A DNA stretch of 64,000 nt from Ctena decussata (Eukaryota > Mollusca > Bivalvia > Lucinida > Lucinidae): contig OZ022502.1 in assembly GCA_963989385.1 (NCBI GenBank), positions 46,183,454-46,247,453 of the forward strand, given 5' to 3'. The notes under the pieces were generated by a model. That model was not told the origin of the DNA and did no database searches. It saw only the letters and a list, made by a program, of their open reading frames with translations. Position numbers and translations under genes: made by a program. How positions within the stretch are numbered: position 1 is the stretch's first letter; the number at the start of each line of letters is the position of its first letter. Positions 10,881 to 23,265 of the stretch are shown one piece after another.

Positions 10881-12600
10881 CTACGCAGACGCTGATGGGA
10901 TCCGCACCCCCAAAAAATATAACCCCCATCCAGCCCCCCACCCACCAACCACTGTGGGAACGTTAAGAAAAAAATAAAAACGACAGAAATAATGAGCTTG
11001 TAGAAGCCCCCAAGACCATTCAAAATCAGCGAAGAATGAGATATCTTCATTGTAGCATGCAACTTTTAATTTGGTTTTGCATTGAAAGAAAGTGGGTGGG
11101 GTATTTTAACCCCAAATTGTAAGGTACTTACGTATTTTTGAGGGTGATAACTCTCTATGTAGTTTTCTTCAGTTGTTAATCATGCATCAACTTGTATTTT
11201 GGCTCATATTTCTTGAAAATGTTCAAGATATTGTATTTATCTCAGAATTTCAATTATGGAAGTTCCTTTTGATTTCTCTGACGGTGACTAAATTCAAAGA
11301 AAAATATTTTCAATTTAAAAAATATACCATCTCCAATTTTTTGATATATCAACAACTAGGCTTTGTACTCTCTGCACCAAGAGAAAGAAAAAAATCTATA
11401 GCCGCATTTTTTAGTAAAACGTCTTAAAAATTTGCTGATTTTTGATGTTATAAAATAGACGCCTTACAAGGTGGAAGTCAAGGTCACTGACTGCTTGACC
11501 ATAGCAATATGAAGAAACTTTTCTGTATTTGTAAGCAGCACTTACATGGTCTTGTAAAATGTAAATCATCAATACCATTTCTTGTGAATTACTACCAGAA
11601 CAATTGGACTCAAATCTTGCATTTTTCATTTGAAAAATCACCAGATTAGGTTGAAAAACAGAAAATCCTGGTTGCCATGGCAACGGATAGTTTGATCGAA
11701 GAAAAATTTTCCTTTTTGTTCATCACTTGACATAAGCAAAAAGACACTGAGTTTCGTGAAAATCTGAGACATGTCATTTTCATCTGATTTTGGTGCTTAC
11801 AGAGAATGACTCTTAAGACTTCTCTTTGCTTCTCCGGAAAACGAAACGTTCCAAAAAGGGATCTATTTAAATGAAATAATTTGCTCCCAGAAAGCAATTG
11901 TTTTATTTAAGAGCTGACCCCACTGAGAAGGGAGGCAAAAAACAAACAAAAAATAGATAAAAAATCAAACAAACAAAACAAAACAGAACAAAAAACATAG
12001 TAATAGTAATAAAACAAAATAAATATATAAATAAATAAAAGAAAGGAAAGTTTCTTACTCTGAAAGTATATTCATTCAAGGTTAATATTGTTAGCTTAGT
12101 TCCAGTTGGCAAGCGACGAAGGAACAGCATCATATTAATGGCTGTGCTAATTAACATTTAAACGTTGTATTGACATTATGACACTTTGTTTCTACATGTA
12201 TACATACTCGGATTACATACTGTAAGGCATATATCGGCATGCAATATAGACAGAAAACCATTCGACTCTTGGGAGCAGGTGTGTGGTGATGTTTTGTATG
12301 CTCCATCAAATAATGTTGCAGTTGATATATTAAGACTCAGAGCATGTCAGCGCTTATTTATTCGGTTCTGTTTGTATGTTTTCTTCTGCTAAGTGACTTT
12401 GGGTCATTCTAATAATTATACCGCCATTCCTGTAAGAGATACCGTAAGATGATATTTTTTTTTTTTGCGAACAGAACGTTTATCAACTGTTTTCAGCATC
12501 CACTAATTGGTGCTCGGTAGCACGTTAGCGATGACGTTATGAAGACGTTGTCGTTAATGACTGTTGAAGAGGCCATATTTGAAACATTGCAAAGTTTATA
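10881..12600. other. No gene seen
   Basis: AT-rich sequence with an A-rich simple-sequence stretch at about 11935-12045 (AAACAAACAAAAC-type). Open frames of 60-90 codons on both strands show no domain. The frame at 12186-12392 has mixed composition but I do not recognise it. Confidence 0.45.
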
Positions 12601-12629
12601 CACTGGCGCTCACGTATTTGTACACCAAA

Positions 12630-12745
12630 AACGCGTTCGTGCCGCGTTGCATGCGCGTGCTGCGTGTGTATCACCTGGAGCCGCGCATCAGACGCGTCTA
12701 AACGCGCCCTGACGCGTCTCGACGCGGGAGACGCAGAAAATGATA
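12630..12745. repeat. Cluster of ACGCG/GACGCGTC palindromic words
   Basis: About ten CGCG-containing words lie within ~115 bp, including ACGCGTC and GACGCGTC repeated near 12690-12725, in otherwise AT-rich DNA. The CpG density is far above the surroundings. It may be a fragment of a short repeat or a protein-binding cluster; nothing else identifies it. Confidence 0.5.
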
Positions 12746-13260
12746 AAATGAATATTCATGACTTGTTCAATACGCGTACAACCGCAGATTGCACATTGGC
12801 CTATTTAAAATAGTTTAAAGATAGCTTAAAACAATTAAACTCTCCATTGATAAGTTACTAAGTTAATATTGTGAATGTCTCGATCCCTCTACCGGGAATC
12901 TGACCGAATCGATGCGCAGAAGACGGGAACCATTAAGTAGTCCCACATTATCTCGGTCAATTTTTACATAACAACTCGTAACGTCTCGATTTCTGAATTC
13001 AATGGGACTCATTAACTACTATTTAGACTAACTCTATAATAGAACTTATACGCTTAGAAACTATACATGACTTCTATTTTTGTTAACTTCCAAGCCCAGA
13101 AAACAAACAAACAAAAAAAACAAACAAAAAAGTCACAACTTATCTGGGCCAGAACGGACAAATCCGGGCACACGGTAACCCTCGCTAAGAATTAAACTGA
13201 CCGGTGAAATTTGGACCCAGACTATTATATTGAGGTGAATGTTCAAAAAGAACAATACAA

Positions 13261-13691
13261 CAGGGTATAATCCATTCCGCTAATTTTCGCTTTCTGCAGA
13301 GACTGTACATCATATTTGGCTTCCGCCGAGACTGTCCGCGAGTTCTTGCTTCCTGCCGAGACTTCTGTACATGATAAATGACTCTCTGCAGAGACTGTCC
13401 GCGTGATTCTGCTTCCTGCAGAGGATCTCGGCAGGAAGCAGAGTCACACAGACAGTCTCGGCATGAAGCCAATTTTCGAGAACAGAAGTCTCTGCAAGAA
13501 GCAAGAGATATCGCGGACAGTCTCGACGGACTGTACATCCTATTTGGCTTCTGCCGAGACTGTCCACGATCTCTTGCTTCCTGCAGAGACTCTCGACAGG
13601 AAGCAAGAACTCGCGGATAGTCTCGACGGAAGCCAAATATGATGTACAGTCTGTGCAGGAAGCGGAAATTAGCGGAATCGATTATACCCTG
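13261..13691. mobile_element. 431-bp foldback element with ~95-bp terminal inverted repeats
   Basis: It begins CAGGGTATAATCCATTCCGC and ends GCGGAATCGATTATACCCTG. The terminal arms match over about 95 bp with few mismatches, and the interior holds several copies, in both orientations, of a CTTCCTGCAGAGACTGTCCGCG-like word. The long open frames crossing it (minus 13185-13736; plus 13378-13642) are products of this palindromic repeat. No clear target duplication was found. No transposase. Confidence 0.85.
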
Positions 13692-13756
13692 TGAAAACTG
13701 GCATATTTTTATAAGATATAAGAGTTTCAAAGCCAATTCAAGATTATTTCAAGGGG

Positions 13757-13790
13757 TCTCCATAGCTCAGTGGTCAGCGCACTCCCTTCT
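13757..13790 (+). repeat. 5' half of a tRNA-like sequence
   Basis: GTCTCCATAGCTCAGTGGTCAGCGCACTC resembles a tRNA acceptor/D-arm with A box. No matching B box follows at tRNA spacing, so it is a fragment at best. Confidence 0.35.
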
Positions 13791-14179
13791 CACATTTATA
13801 TTACTAAGAAGTAACTTGCATTGAATTGGAAATGGTCTTGTCTGAACAGACAAGTGGGTTCTCTTCGGATTACCATTATGCAGAGCAATCTGTGCCGAAT
13901 CGAAACAGGTACATGTATATCCTCTACACAGAGTAAAAGTAAACAAAATAAAGTTTAAGAATATTTCATTTGTACCATGTAGTTTTGGCTGAAGGCAGAA
14001 TATGTACATTTCAAGATAAACCTCGATTTCCAGAAAGAAATTTAATGCTGAAAAAATTTCCAGCATATGGGGCCAGAGTTGAATGATCATCAAGGTTACT
14101 GAAAACAGGGAACCCCGACAAGAAAAAAACACCTGACTCTCTACAAGAAGAACTTGGTTTTCTAACTGATGTTAGACCC

Positions 14180-14735
14180 AAGCTAGAACAAGCCCCCCTG
14201 TCCTTTCTAGGTCCAAGGCAGTTCTATGGAGAAAAAAGGGGGAGCAGGAGAGAACAAGGAGCAAATTCTTGGGTGGGGTGCAAATTCTTTGGTGGGGAGT
14301 GGGGAGTGCAAAAGACTGCCCCGATCCATGTGTTAGTGGGGTTGCACCGAAGTGGATCTGTGCTTGGTCCCGGGCAGGTCTCAGAAAAAGGGAGAAGCAA
14401 AATCTTTGGCTGGGAGCAAAAACTTCCGGAAACATTAAGCAGCAAGAACCCAAATGGACTTGTGCACAGATCCGCATAAACCACTTCGAATGCACACAGC
14501 CCTCGCGACCCACTGTGGGTTGGCTTTAGCAATACAATTCAGGGCTTCTGGAAACGCATGGCATGAGAGACACACTTCCGGCCATAATGCATCTTCCCCG
14601 AACTGCAGGCCTCCATCAGACTTCACTTTGCTACTTTGCTAGTTCTGCCGGAACAAGCCCCCTGTCCTGACTGGGCCCAGGGCAGGTCTAGGGGGAAATG
14701 GGGAGCAAATTCTTAGGTGGGGAGCAAATTCTCTT
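14180..14735 (+). repeat. Direct repeats of a G-rich GGAGCAAATTCTT motif
   Basis: A segment starting GAACAAGCCCCCCTGTCC and passing through GGAGCAAATTCTTGGGTGGG (14187-14295) recurs at about 14652-14735. The ~330 bp between them gives several overlapping open frames on both strands (14172-14642) with no domain. Probably a repeat flank; function unknown. Confidence 0.55.
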
Positions 14736-15067
14736 ATTAAATAATGCAATGGGCAGTGGGGGATAAGAGATTGAGGGTGATCTGGAATGCAGCTGTCTCA
14801 TGTTTTTGTGGCCCTCATGAGTAATTGAGACTGCCTGGGTTACATCATGATTTGCGCCTGTTGGTCTCAGAAAGGACCATAGCTTAATTCTGTTGAGAGG
14901 GAGGTAGGTAGGGTAAAAATTCCTTTTGGGACCTAGGACTGTAGCATTTGTTCTAAACCTTATCTTGGTTTAGTTGGTTCCAAAATATATTGCATATTTA
15001 AAGTTTTAGGGGCCTGTATTTTCATGGGAGTTTTTTTGGTGTTCTAATATTTTGGGAAATGGAGAAT

Positions 15068-15560
15068 ATTATTAGTCAACAACAGGACTGTAGCTAGTTT
15101 CTTATTGTGGATTGTTGGGAGGAGAGGGCAGTTCCTTTTGCTGTTTCCAGGGAGCAAATGTGATGATCCTTATAATGGTTTAGTTGGTTTCCAGGTAGCT
15201 AAGCCTGGGTGTGAGATTAAGGAGGTTGGATACACATTATTTTTTGGAGGGGAAATGGAAAGTATTATTAATAGACAAGGGGACTGTAGCTTATTTCTTA
15301 ATGCGGGTTGTTCGAAAAGGACGGCAGTTTCTTTTGGCTGTTTCTAGGGAGCAAATGAGTTGAACCTTATAATGGAGAATATAATTAATGGACCATAGGA
15401 CTGTAGCTTATTTCTTGTTTTGGATTGTTGAGAATAGAGAGCAGTTTCTTTTTGCTGTTTCTAGGGAGCAAATGTGCTGAACCTTATAATGGTTTATTTA
15501 GTTTCCAGGTAACTTAGCCTGGGTGTGAGGTTAAGGAGGTTAGATACACATTAATTTTAG
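15068..15560 (+). repeat. Degenerate tandem repeat, three units
   Basis: Units share GGACTGTAGCTTATTTCTT, GCTGTTTCTAGGGAGCAAAT and ACCTTATAATGG, starting near 15075, 15278 and 15391. The first and third also share the tail CCTGGGTGTGAG. It lies just beyond the 3' side of the minus-strand LINE remnant and may be its 3' UTR repeat; that link is inference. Confidence 0.65.
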
Positions 15561-15959
15561 CCTTTATTGTCAATAGACAAAAGTTATTTATACGACCGTA
15601 GAGAAAGTCAGATTGTAGTCGTACAGATGGGTTCTGGGGCTGTTACTGGGTAATGGGAGTTTTTGTCACGAGCATTGCACTTAGTAGGGGAGAATGTGGA
15701 TCCAGGGATTTTGGGAAATGGGTTTGGTAGGTGGTTAGCAACAGGGGCTCGAATCAGAGAAAATTACGGGGGATTTTTTTCCCTATTGTATTAGAATCTA
15801 TCTATATCCTGGCTATGATATTGGTTTTGTCAGGTATTCAAAGACTACCTTCTGTATTGTATTTGCATGTTTCTTTGGGAGAGACAGGATCAGTGTCAGG
15901 TCTATTGTGCGATAGCCTAACTAGAACATGGTGGATTCTATGGTCTCGCCTTTGATTGT

Positions 15960-17290
15960 TATGGGGCCACACAGTCAAAGAAGATATGGTTGAGATCTTC
16001 TGCATCATTGCATTGGGGGCATAGGGCGGACTAGTTAAGGCAGCCCTGCATGCAGTGTCCTAGCCTTAGTCCGGAATAGGCTATGCCGAAACGTCTATTG
16101 AGACTATATACGTCACATTGAAGATTAACCTTTGATTTGACGAAATGGAAGGTGTGGCCCTTGTGGCTATTGGTCCATTGGGATTGCCATTTTTCGGTTA
16201 CTGCTTCATTTCAGTTTTGAGGATTTGGTATGGTTATAAGTGCCGGTGGTCAATAATTGACAACTGCCTTTCTTGAATCAGCGGAAGGAGAAACGAAGGA
16301 TGTGGCCAGAATGGGTTTCGAACCCAAGACCTCTGACATGAGTCAGGTGCCCTATTGATTGTGCTATGCGGCCCGGAGCCTTCAGCTGTAGCATGTGTAG
16401 GAGTTTAATTCCACATTCAACTTCTAAAGCATTAATAGGGGTGGAGTGGTATGCCCTTATAGAAATACGGAGTGCTAAGTTGTTTTAGATCAGGTCTTGA
16501 GCTTTGAGAGTAGATGTTTGGGTGCCGAGTTATAAGCTTGCGCACCATACTCGATTTTACTGAGGATAAGGGCCTTATATAATGTCAATAGGATTTTTTT
16601 ATCTGCTTCATAGGAGGTGCCTGAAACCATCCTCATGAGGTTAAGGTCTTTATTACATTTTTCAATCAGAATTTTAATATGCTGACCCCATGTTAGTTTG
16701 CTATCTAGGATCATAACAAGGAAGGTGATATGGTCATTAAATTATATTTCTGTCCCAAAAAGGGAGAGTTTTTCAAGTGATTCAATATTAAGTCTTTTTT
16801 TAGTGAAAATTATAGCCTTTGTCTTAATAGTGGGAATTTTGAAGCCCCAGAGCTTGGACCATATCTTGATTGTCTGGAGGGCTGATTGGAGTTTTATGAG
16901 AGCATGTTTGGGAGAGGAGTGCTAGATCCAGATGGCACTGTCATCTGCAAACTGAGAAAGAGAGAGAAATTTGGGTCCCCCCACCACCACAGGACATCAT
17001 CAAGGGTATTTATTATTACATTGAATAGGATAGGGCTGAGGACACTGCCCTGGAGACAGCCATTTCCAAGTCATGTTGATCAGAGTTTTTTTACCCCCCC
17101 CCCCCCCCCCCCCAGCCTGACTTGAATTCTTTTGCCGTTTAAGAAGTTATTATGCAGCGGAACATATTTCCATTGATGCCGAATTTGTTTATAGCTTGAT
17201 GAGGGTCCCTGAAGTCCATATAAGGTCAAATGCCTTTTTAAGATTCAAAGTGACTGCCGCCTGGCACTTTTCCCGCAGCACCGCATTTTG
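15960..17290 (-). pseudogene. LINE (non-LTR retrotransposon) reverse-transcriptase remnant
   Basis: Read on the minus strand in broken frames it encodes, in order: LKKAFDLIW and FGINGNMF-like pieces near 17150-17235; QGSVLSPILFNVI, a classic RT motif, near 17010-17065; the catalytic FADDSAIW near 16925-16955; then the thumb region DSKLTWGQHI to SKIEYGAQ (one frame, 16490-16714); RISIRAYHSTPINALE near 16400-16475; and a C-terminal RLGHCMQGCL ... CPQCNDAEDLNHIFFDC segment near 15980-16110. This order fits a Jockey/CR1-like LINE ORF2. It is 5'-truncated, frameshifted, holds a poly-C run (17096-17114), and is interrupted by a tRNA-like sequence at 16306-16375. Not functional. The exact clade is uncertain. 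Confidence 0.85.
16306..16375 (-). repeat. tRNA-Met-like sequence inside the LINE remnant
   Basis: On the minus strand GGGCCGCATAGCACAATCAA leads to a CTCATG anticodon-like loop and GGGTTCGAAACCC (B box with perfect T-arm pairing). The D arm and anticodon stem are irregular. It splits the LINE coding region, so it is either a tRNA-derived SINE insertion or a tRNA pseudogene. Confidence 0.55.
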
Positions 17291-17299
17291 CCCATAGCG

Positions 17300-18120
17300 A
17301 CTCGTTCCCCTTAGCTCATGTTTTTAGACCAATAAGAAGATCCGTTGCTAAACAGCCACAACTTCGAATAATTGTTTTAAAACAGTGATGAATTGGTTAA
17401 TCTTGACCCTCTATGGTAAGGTGGGGCAAACTGCCCAAGTGGGGTCAAAGGCCATGTCTTTAATACCAGTATCCATATTGTTTAGGGAGAAAAGTGTTAT
17501 TGGAACAAATATGTCAGAGTGTAGGACTTCTTATCAGCACACACTTTGAAGATGCGTTAAACATTTTGTGCGGTTTTCTGTAAATCGGGACAACTGAATA
17601 TTTTCTTGCTGAGAGAACTTAAAATTTCTTGACATTCTGTTTGCTTATTGCAAAAGTTCTCTCTTTCTTCATTAAAATTTACAGGTGCGTGGTCAGCAAA
17701 CTCGTGACGTCAAGAAAACAACATCGCTTTTTCCCGCAGCTTATGACGTTACATGTACATATTTGATTGGTTATCGGATATTTTTTCAAGTAAATTCTTT
17801 TTCTCATATCGAGCCCACCCTTGTAACATTTTCTCTTCTTGCCATATGATTTGCCATCTTCAGCGACATTGACTATCGAAAAATCGTGATGTTACAAGGT
17901 TGGGCTATGTATGTACCATTTGGTCAAACATACGAAAAAGTGCCAAATACCGCAAAATTGTGTTACGCTAGTTTATGCTCATAGGTCAAGTTTGGCCAGG
18001 GCCATAGCGTCACAATTCATATGGTTTATAAAAGTTCTATGTTGACCATACAAAAAGCAACAACAAATCACTGATTTGACATGTTTTAAATTTAACGATT
18101 TTACAGGGCCGATTTTAGGC
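17300..18120. other. No gene seen
   Basis: No exon, RNA gene or clear repeat was recognised in this stretch. Confidence 0.4.
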
Positions 18121-18129
18121 CTTCGTGAA

Positions 18130-19155
18130 CCTACACCGTTCAACTCACTGCAAAATATACTAACAACGCAAAATGTTAAAACAATTATAGAAACGCAAAG
18201 TGTTATAACTTGCTAACATTTTTCGTCGAATCTCAAAACTAATAAAAACGCAAATCGTTACAAATTTCTCCATCCTAAAAATAAATTAACAACGCAAAAT
18301 ATAATAACAATAATAGGAACGCAAAATGTTATAACTTTATAACATTTTGAGTCAAATCTGAAAACTAATAAAAACGAAAATATAATTATAAAATGTATAG
18401 CGTCATATTGCATTTAATTTAGTATAAATTTTATCATGTTTATAACATTTTGTGTTGTTATTACATTTTGCGGGGTGAAGAAATTTGTAATATTTTGCAT
18501 TTGTACTAGTTTTGGGATTCGACGCAAAATGTTATACAGTTTAAACCTTTTGCCTACCTATAATTGTTATGAATTTTGGTGTTGCTATAACATTTTGCAG
18601 GATGAAGAAATTTCTAACCTTTTTGCATTTTTATTAGTATTCATATTCCACAAAAACATGTTATTAATTGATAGCATTATGCTTTCCTGTATTGTTATAG
18701 TATTTTACGTTGTAATTCAATTACTGGGCTGAACATTTTGCATTTTTATTACTTTTGGGATTCGATGCACAATTTTATCAAGCTATAACATTTTGCGTTT
18801 CTATAATTGTTTTAACATTTTGTGTTGTTATCACATTTTGCGCGGTGAAGAAATTTATAACACTTTGCGTTTTTATTAGTATTGAGATTCGACGTAAACT
18901 TTTTCTTTTTTATTAGCTTTGAGATTCGACGCAAATGTTAAAAACAAAAACAAAAATAATAGGTATAACATTTTGCGTTCCTATAATTTTTATAAAAATT
19001 TGCGTTGTTATAACATTTTTCGGGGTGAAGAAATTCATAACAGTTTTTTGCGTTTTTATTGGTATTGAGATTTAACGCAAAATGTTAAAAATATCAAGCT
19101 TTAGCGTTGCTATAAAATTTATAACATTTTGCGTTTTATATTAACATTTTTCGGG
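18130..19155. repeat. Inverted field of GCAAAATGTTATAAC-type repeats
   Basis: Left of about 18410 the words read AACGCAAAATGTTA, ATCTCAAAACTAATAAAAACGC and TTTCTCCATCC. Right of it, the reverse complements recur four to five times (ATAACATTTTGCGTTG, GGGGTGAAGAAATTTATAAC, TTTTTATTAGTATTGAGATT). The whole forms a large imperfect inverted repeat made of short tandem units. The 98-codon frame at 18436-18732 is a by-product. Confidence 0.8.
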
Positions 19156-19481
19156 GTGACAGGTTATTCCTGGAAAAAAATAAATAACAAAATGAAATAG
19201 TAATAAACTGTTACAGGGCAATTAAATGGGTAGTTGTCCTTAAGATAAAGAAAAAATAAACAAAAAAACTAAACAAGACACCCTTTCATTGACAAATCGA
19301 CTCATCCATATGATAATGATAGAAATGTCCACTGGGCATAAATGGGTTAGGTAAATGTAGCTCAAACTTCTGAATACCGTTGATTAGTTTATACTAAAGA
19401 GCTTATGATTTCAGACGATCGGGAATGGAGTCTTGAAACCAGCTTACTGGTAAGATTTATCCTACGGCTGATTAAACGAAC

Positions 19482-19682
19482 CTCGGCACGAGAAAACCAA
19501 GAAAGTGGTTGTGCGCCCAGCGCAGACTCAGATCCGCCTGTGCACCCACTCAGTCCGATCAGACTCTTCGTTGTCAGCATGGAGGTAGCTAATGGTCTAA
19601 GCTAGCTCCATGCAGACAGCGGCTTACCTGAGTCTGCGCTGGACGCACATCTATTTTGTTGGTTTTGTCGTGTCGCGGCTTA
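19482..19682 (+). mobile_element. Palindromic ~230-bp element, copy 1
   Basis: It starts CTCGGCACGAGAAAACCAAG and ends TTGGTTTTGTCGTGTCGCGG, which are inverted repeats. The interior pairs on itself too: GCGCAGACTCAGAT on the left against ATCTGAGTCTGCGC-like sequence on the right, with a GGTAGCTAATGGTCTAAGC centre. The central part is shortened compared with other copies. A non-autonomous foldback element; no coding capacity. Confidence 0.85.
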
Positions 19683-20380
19683 TATAATTATTATGTAACA
19701 CAATGTAACTATTTGATTGCCTTTCAGATATTATCATACATGTAGTTTAAAAACACACATCATTCGCGTTTGCTCATGGTTTCATGGCACATCTGTCTAC
19801 TGAACATTTTATACAGATAACATGTAAAGGCTAGGCAAATACTGTCTCAGAGTTGTTTTCTAAGATCTAAGATAGGTAAGACTCGAATATACAAAATGAT
19901 CAATAAGGACCACATGTATAAGCTTCATTCCACCGATTCCACCGATTTAATCTTAATATTACGATTGTTTATTCGTAGTTACCTAACGGTCATATTAATT
20001 ACATATCTATCATTGTTGACGACTAATTGGTCAAGACTTTATTTTGTTTTTATTGATTAAAATATTAAAACGCAATGACTTCAATTGCACTCTACATCTC
20101 ATTTGTTATAATTGGTTGATGTGATAGTCAAGGTAAACCCACCCACCACATTTGGCCTCTTCCTAGGTAAAACGTAGACAGCAAATATGGCAATTACCAC
20201 TTTTAGCTTCAGAAATACTGGACTAAATAACGATGTTAACGGCATACAATTAACATTCCTGCTAACTGGACCCCATTTTTACTAGATATGCCCATGGACT
20301 ATACTTCATGTATGGCTGATATAAAAAAGTGACCCGCTGATGAAAGTAACACAAGCATCGAACGCGGGGAAATATGCAAT

Positions 20381-23072
20381 ATGAAGGGGGCGGTCTCCAT
20401 AACGGCCATTTTTTGCGTACAAATGGATTTTCACCAAACCTCACCAATCTATACTTGTAAGTGTTGGCTTTCATATATTGAATTATTTATCTCATTAAAA
20501 GTGTATTTTGAGTGGAGCGCAGTGACAAAGTGGGTGGGGTAATTCCACCATATACCTTACCATGTATTTTTTTTTCAATTATTTCTATAAGTAATGATGA
20601 CTGATTTACCATTATGATTTTAAATAGTACAAGCATATATGCTTATTAATTGGGTTATGTAATTTGTAATTGCTTGCTTATTCAATAGTTGTATATGCGC
20701 TTATATACAGGAATATACATATTACAGGAATTTTACTTATTTTTGCTTCTCCAACTTTACGAAAAACCACAATTTTTCATTTTTGTGTCCAAATATATAA
20801 AGGAAACTTTGTTATTATATTGATATGATAGTGTGCATAGCAGAATTATGTGAAAACTCTCCCAAGCATATAAAAACTTGAATTATCTGCCCTTGATTCA
20901 AGAAAATATAAGGAATTAAATTGAAAACGTAAGATCGAAATTCTTCTCTGGAAATTATATGTTTGTTTGATGACTCTTTTGCACATGTTTCTAATATCAT
21001 ACTAATTGTTGAGCTTTCAATTCCATATAGTGCCCATGATATTACACAAGAACTGTAACTGAACAGCAGAGCTCATCCTGAATATGCCACATAATTACAT
21101 CACATTCAAGATGTCAGTTTACGATCCAAAGTTTGATTTTTTTGGCAGGTAGACATCGTTCAAGGTGTAGATGACCCGATTAAGTTTTGACAACCATTGG
21201 AGAATTTTTGACTGAGTTATGCCCTTTTTTCGACGGAGTGCATTATAAAGTAAACAGATAGGCAATGATCAGGAATCAATACAATCAATCTCACATTCCC
21301 CTCTCAAAACCAATAGGGAAAGAAGCAATCAAGCACGGAAAGCCTGTAGAGGACCTGATTAACTTTTAAAAAAAGAAATCATGAATTTTTTACCTAGTTA
21401 TGCCCCTTTTCGACTTAGTGCATTCTAAGCTAATGGAACATTGTCAACAAAATTATATAGAGAATCCATGATGCTGGGATCATGATGTTTTGCAGGAAGA
21501 CATTGCTTACGGTGTAGATGATCTGAGCAAGTTTTAAAAACCATTGGTGAATTTTTGACTGAGTTATGTCCTTTTTTTAGACACAGGTATTATGTATTGG
21601 AAAAGCTTGTAAACAAAATATTTGAAGAATGGCATATGCCAGGATCCTTATATTTGTTATGGACAAGGTGTAAATGACCTGATTAACTTTAAAGCCTATT
21701 TCATCCAGATCATTGGTAGAATTTTTCCCATTTTCGGACATATGTGTTTTGAATAAGAAGATATGAATGACTTTGTGAACACAATATCTGAAAAACCGCT
21801 GATCTGTGTTCCTTATTTTTGGCATACAGTTACATGTACAGGCTAAGATGTAATAAAAGAAACAATCCTAGAATCAGGGATTCTCGAGCTAGTTTGTTCA
21901 CAAGGCTCCAATGCACTAACTCTAAAAGGGACATAACTCGGCCGAACAATCACGATTTTATTTCAAAAGTTACTCAGGTCATTTATACCTTAGGCAATGT
22001 CATCCTGGAAAAAATCATGATCCTAGCATTAGAGGTACTTGAGATATTTTTTCGCAAGGTTCCATAGGCTAAAGGGCATAACTCTGGAAATACATAACCG
22101 GTGGAAAAAAAAACGGGTCGGCTTATTTTTCATGTACATGCCACATATAAAATTTCAAGATCCTAGCATAGGCGGCTCTTGAGTTTCCCAACTAACAAAA
22201 AGCGTTACGGACAGACGGACAGATGGAAAGACAGACGGACAGACAGGTATAAACCAATATGCCCCTCAACTTCTCCGAAGTTGGGGGCATAATATCATTT
22301 GATATATCAGTAACTAAAATCCATAGATCAAACTTTGGATTGGAAAATGATATCTGAATGTGGTGTAATTAAGTGGCACATAACAGGATGAGCTCTGTTG
22401 TTCAGTTATAGTTCTTGTGTTATATCACGGGCACTATATGGAATTGAAAGCTCAACAATTAGTATGATATTAGAAACATGAGCAAAACAGTCATCGAAAA
22501 TATACTTTCTCGTGTAGAATTTCGATCTTACATTTTCAATTAAATTACTTAAATTATCTTGAATCAAGAGCAGATAATTAAGGTTTTTATATGCCTAGGA
22601 TTGTGTTCTCATACTCCTGCAATGCACACTATCATATCAATATAATTATAAAGTTTCCTTTATATATCTGGACAAATAATGATTTTTTCTGTGTTTTTAC
22701 GTAAAGTTGGAGAAGCCAATATAAGTACAATTCATTTTACTACTTATAAGCGCATATACATGTACTATTATTGAATAAGAAACAATTATGAATTTTATAA
22801 CTCAATTAATAAGCATATATGCTTGTATTATTTAAAATCATAATGGTAAATTAGTCTTCATTACTTATAGAGGATAGTTGCAAAATTATACATTGTAAGG
22901 TATGGGATGGAATTACCCTACCCACTTTGGCACTCCACTCCACTCAAAGTACACTTTCAATGAAATAAGTATTTCAATATATGAAAGCCAACTCTTACAA
23001 GTACAGAGTTGTGAGGTTTGGTGAAAATCCATTTGTAATCAGAAAATGGCCCTTATGGAGACCCCCCTCCCC
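20381..23072. mobile_element. Large foldback: ~750-bp inverted arms around a 1.2-kb core
   Basis: The left arm (20381-21137) matches the reverse complement of the right arm (22326-23072) across most of its length, for example GTTGGCTTTCATATA with TATATGAAAGCCAAC and TTCCATATAGTGCCC with GGGCACTATATGGAA. Further out, CCCACCCACCACATTTGG (20141-20158) and CAAATGGTGGGTGG (23175-23188) may mark outer ends. No transposase. The short open frames in the arms are mirror copies and are not genes. Possibly a long-TIR DNA element or an inverted duplication that later took up the core. Confidence 0.8.
21150..22292 (+). repeat. Tandem-unit element ending in a GGGGGCATA hairpin
   Basis: Inside the foldback core, diverged units share GATGACCTGATTAACTTT, GAATTTTTGACTGAGTTATG and similar phrases. 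The block ends in a GACGGACAGA-type simple repeat (22206-22248) and the hairpin TATGCCCCTCAACTTC / GAAGTTGGGGGCATA (22259-22292). This end structure resembles other bivalve tandem-bearing elements; the name is inference. Confidence 0.6.
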
Positions 23073-23265
23073 CTTTTATTCTTAAAACGAGCACACATTT
23101 TGAACTATAAAACCATTCCCTGCATATCAAATTTATATGAGCAACTTCTTTTTCTAAGAGTTGAATGCTAATGCAAATGGTGGGTGGAGACAATTGATAT
23201 ATGAATGAGTGGAGACTTCTTCATCTCTATCACTAATACATGTTCCATTAACTGATCAGTTTCAG

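Noticed and set aside
12186..12392. Upstream exon of the mosaic gene
   Set aside because: The open frame has no kringle, CUB or signal-peptide character and no convincing splice borders in the right phase.
13185..13736. 183-codon open frame as a gene
   Set aside because: It is a reading of the foldback element; parallel open frames occur on both strands because the internal word is periodic.
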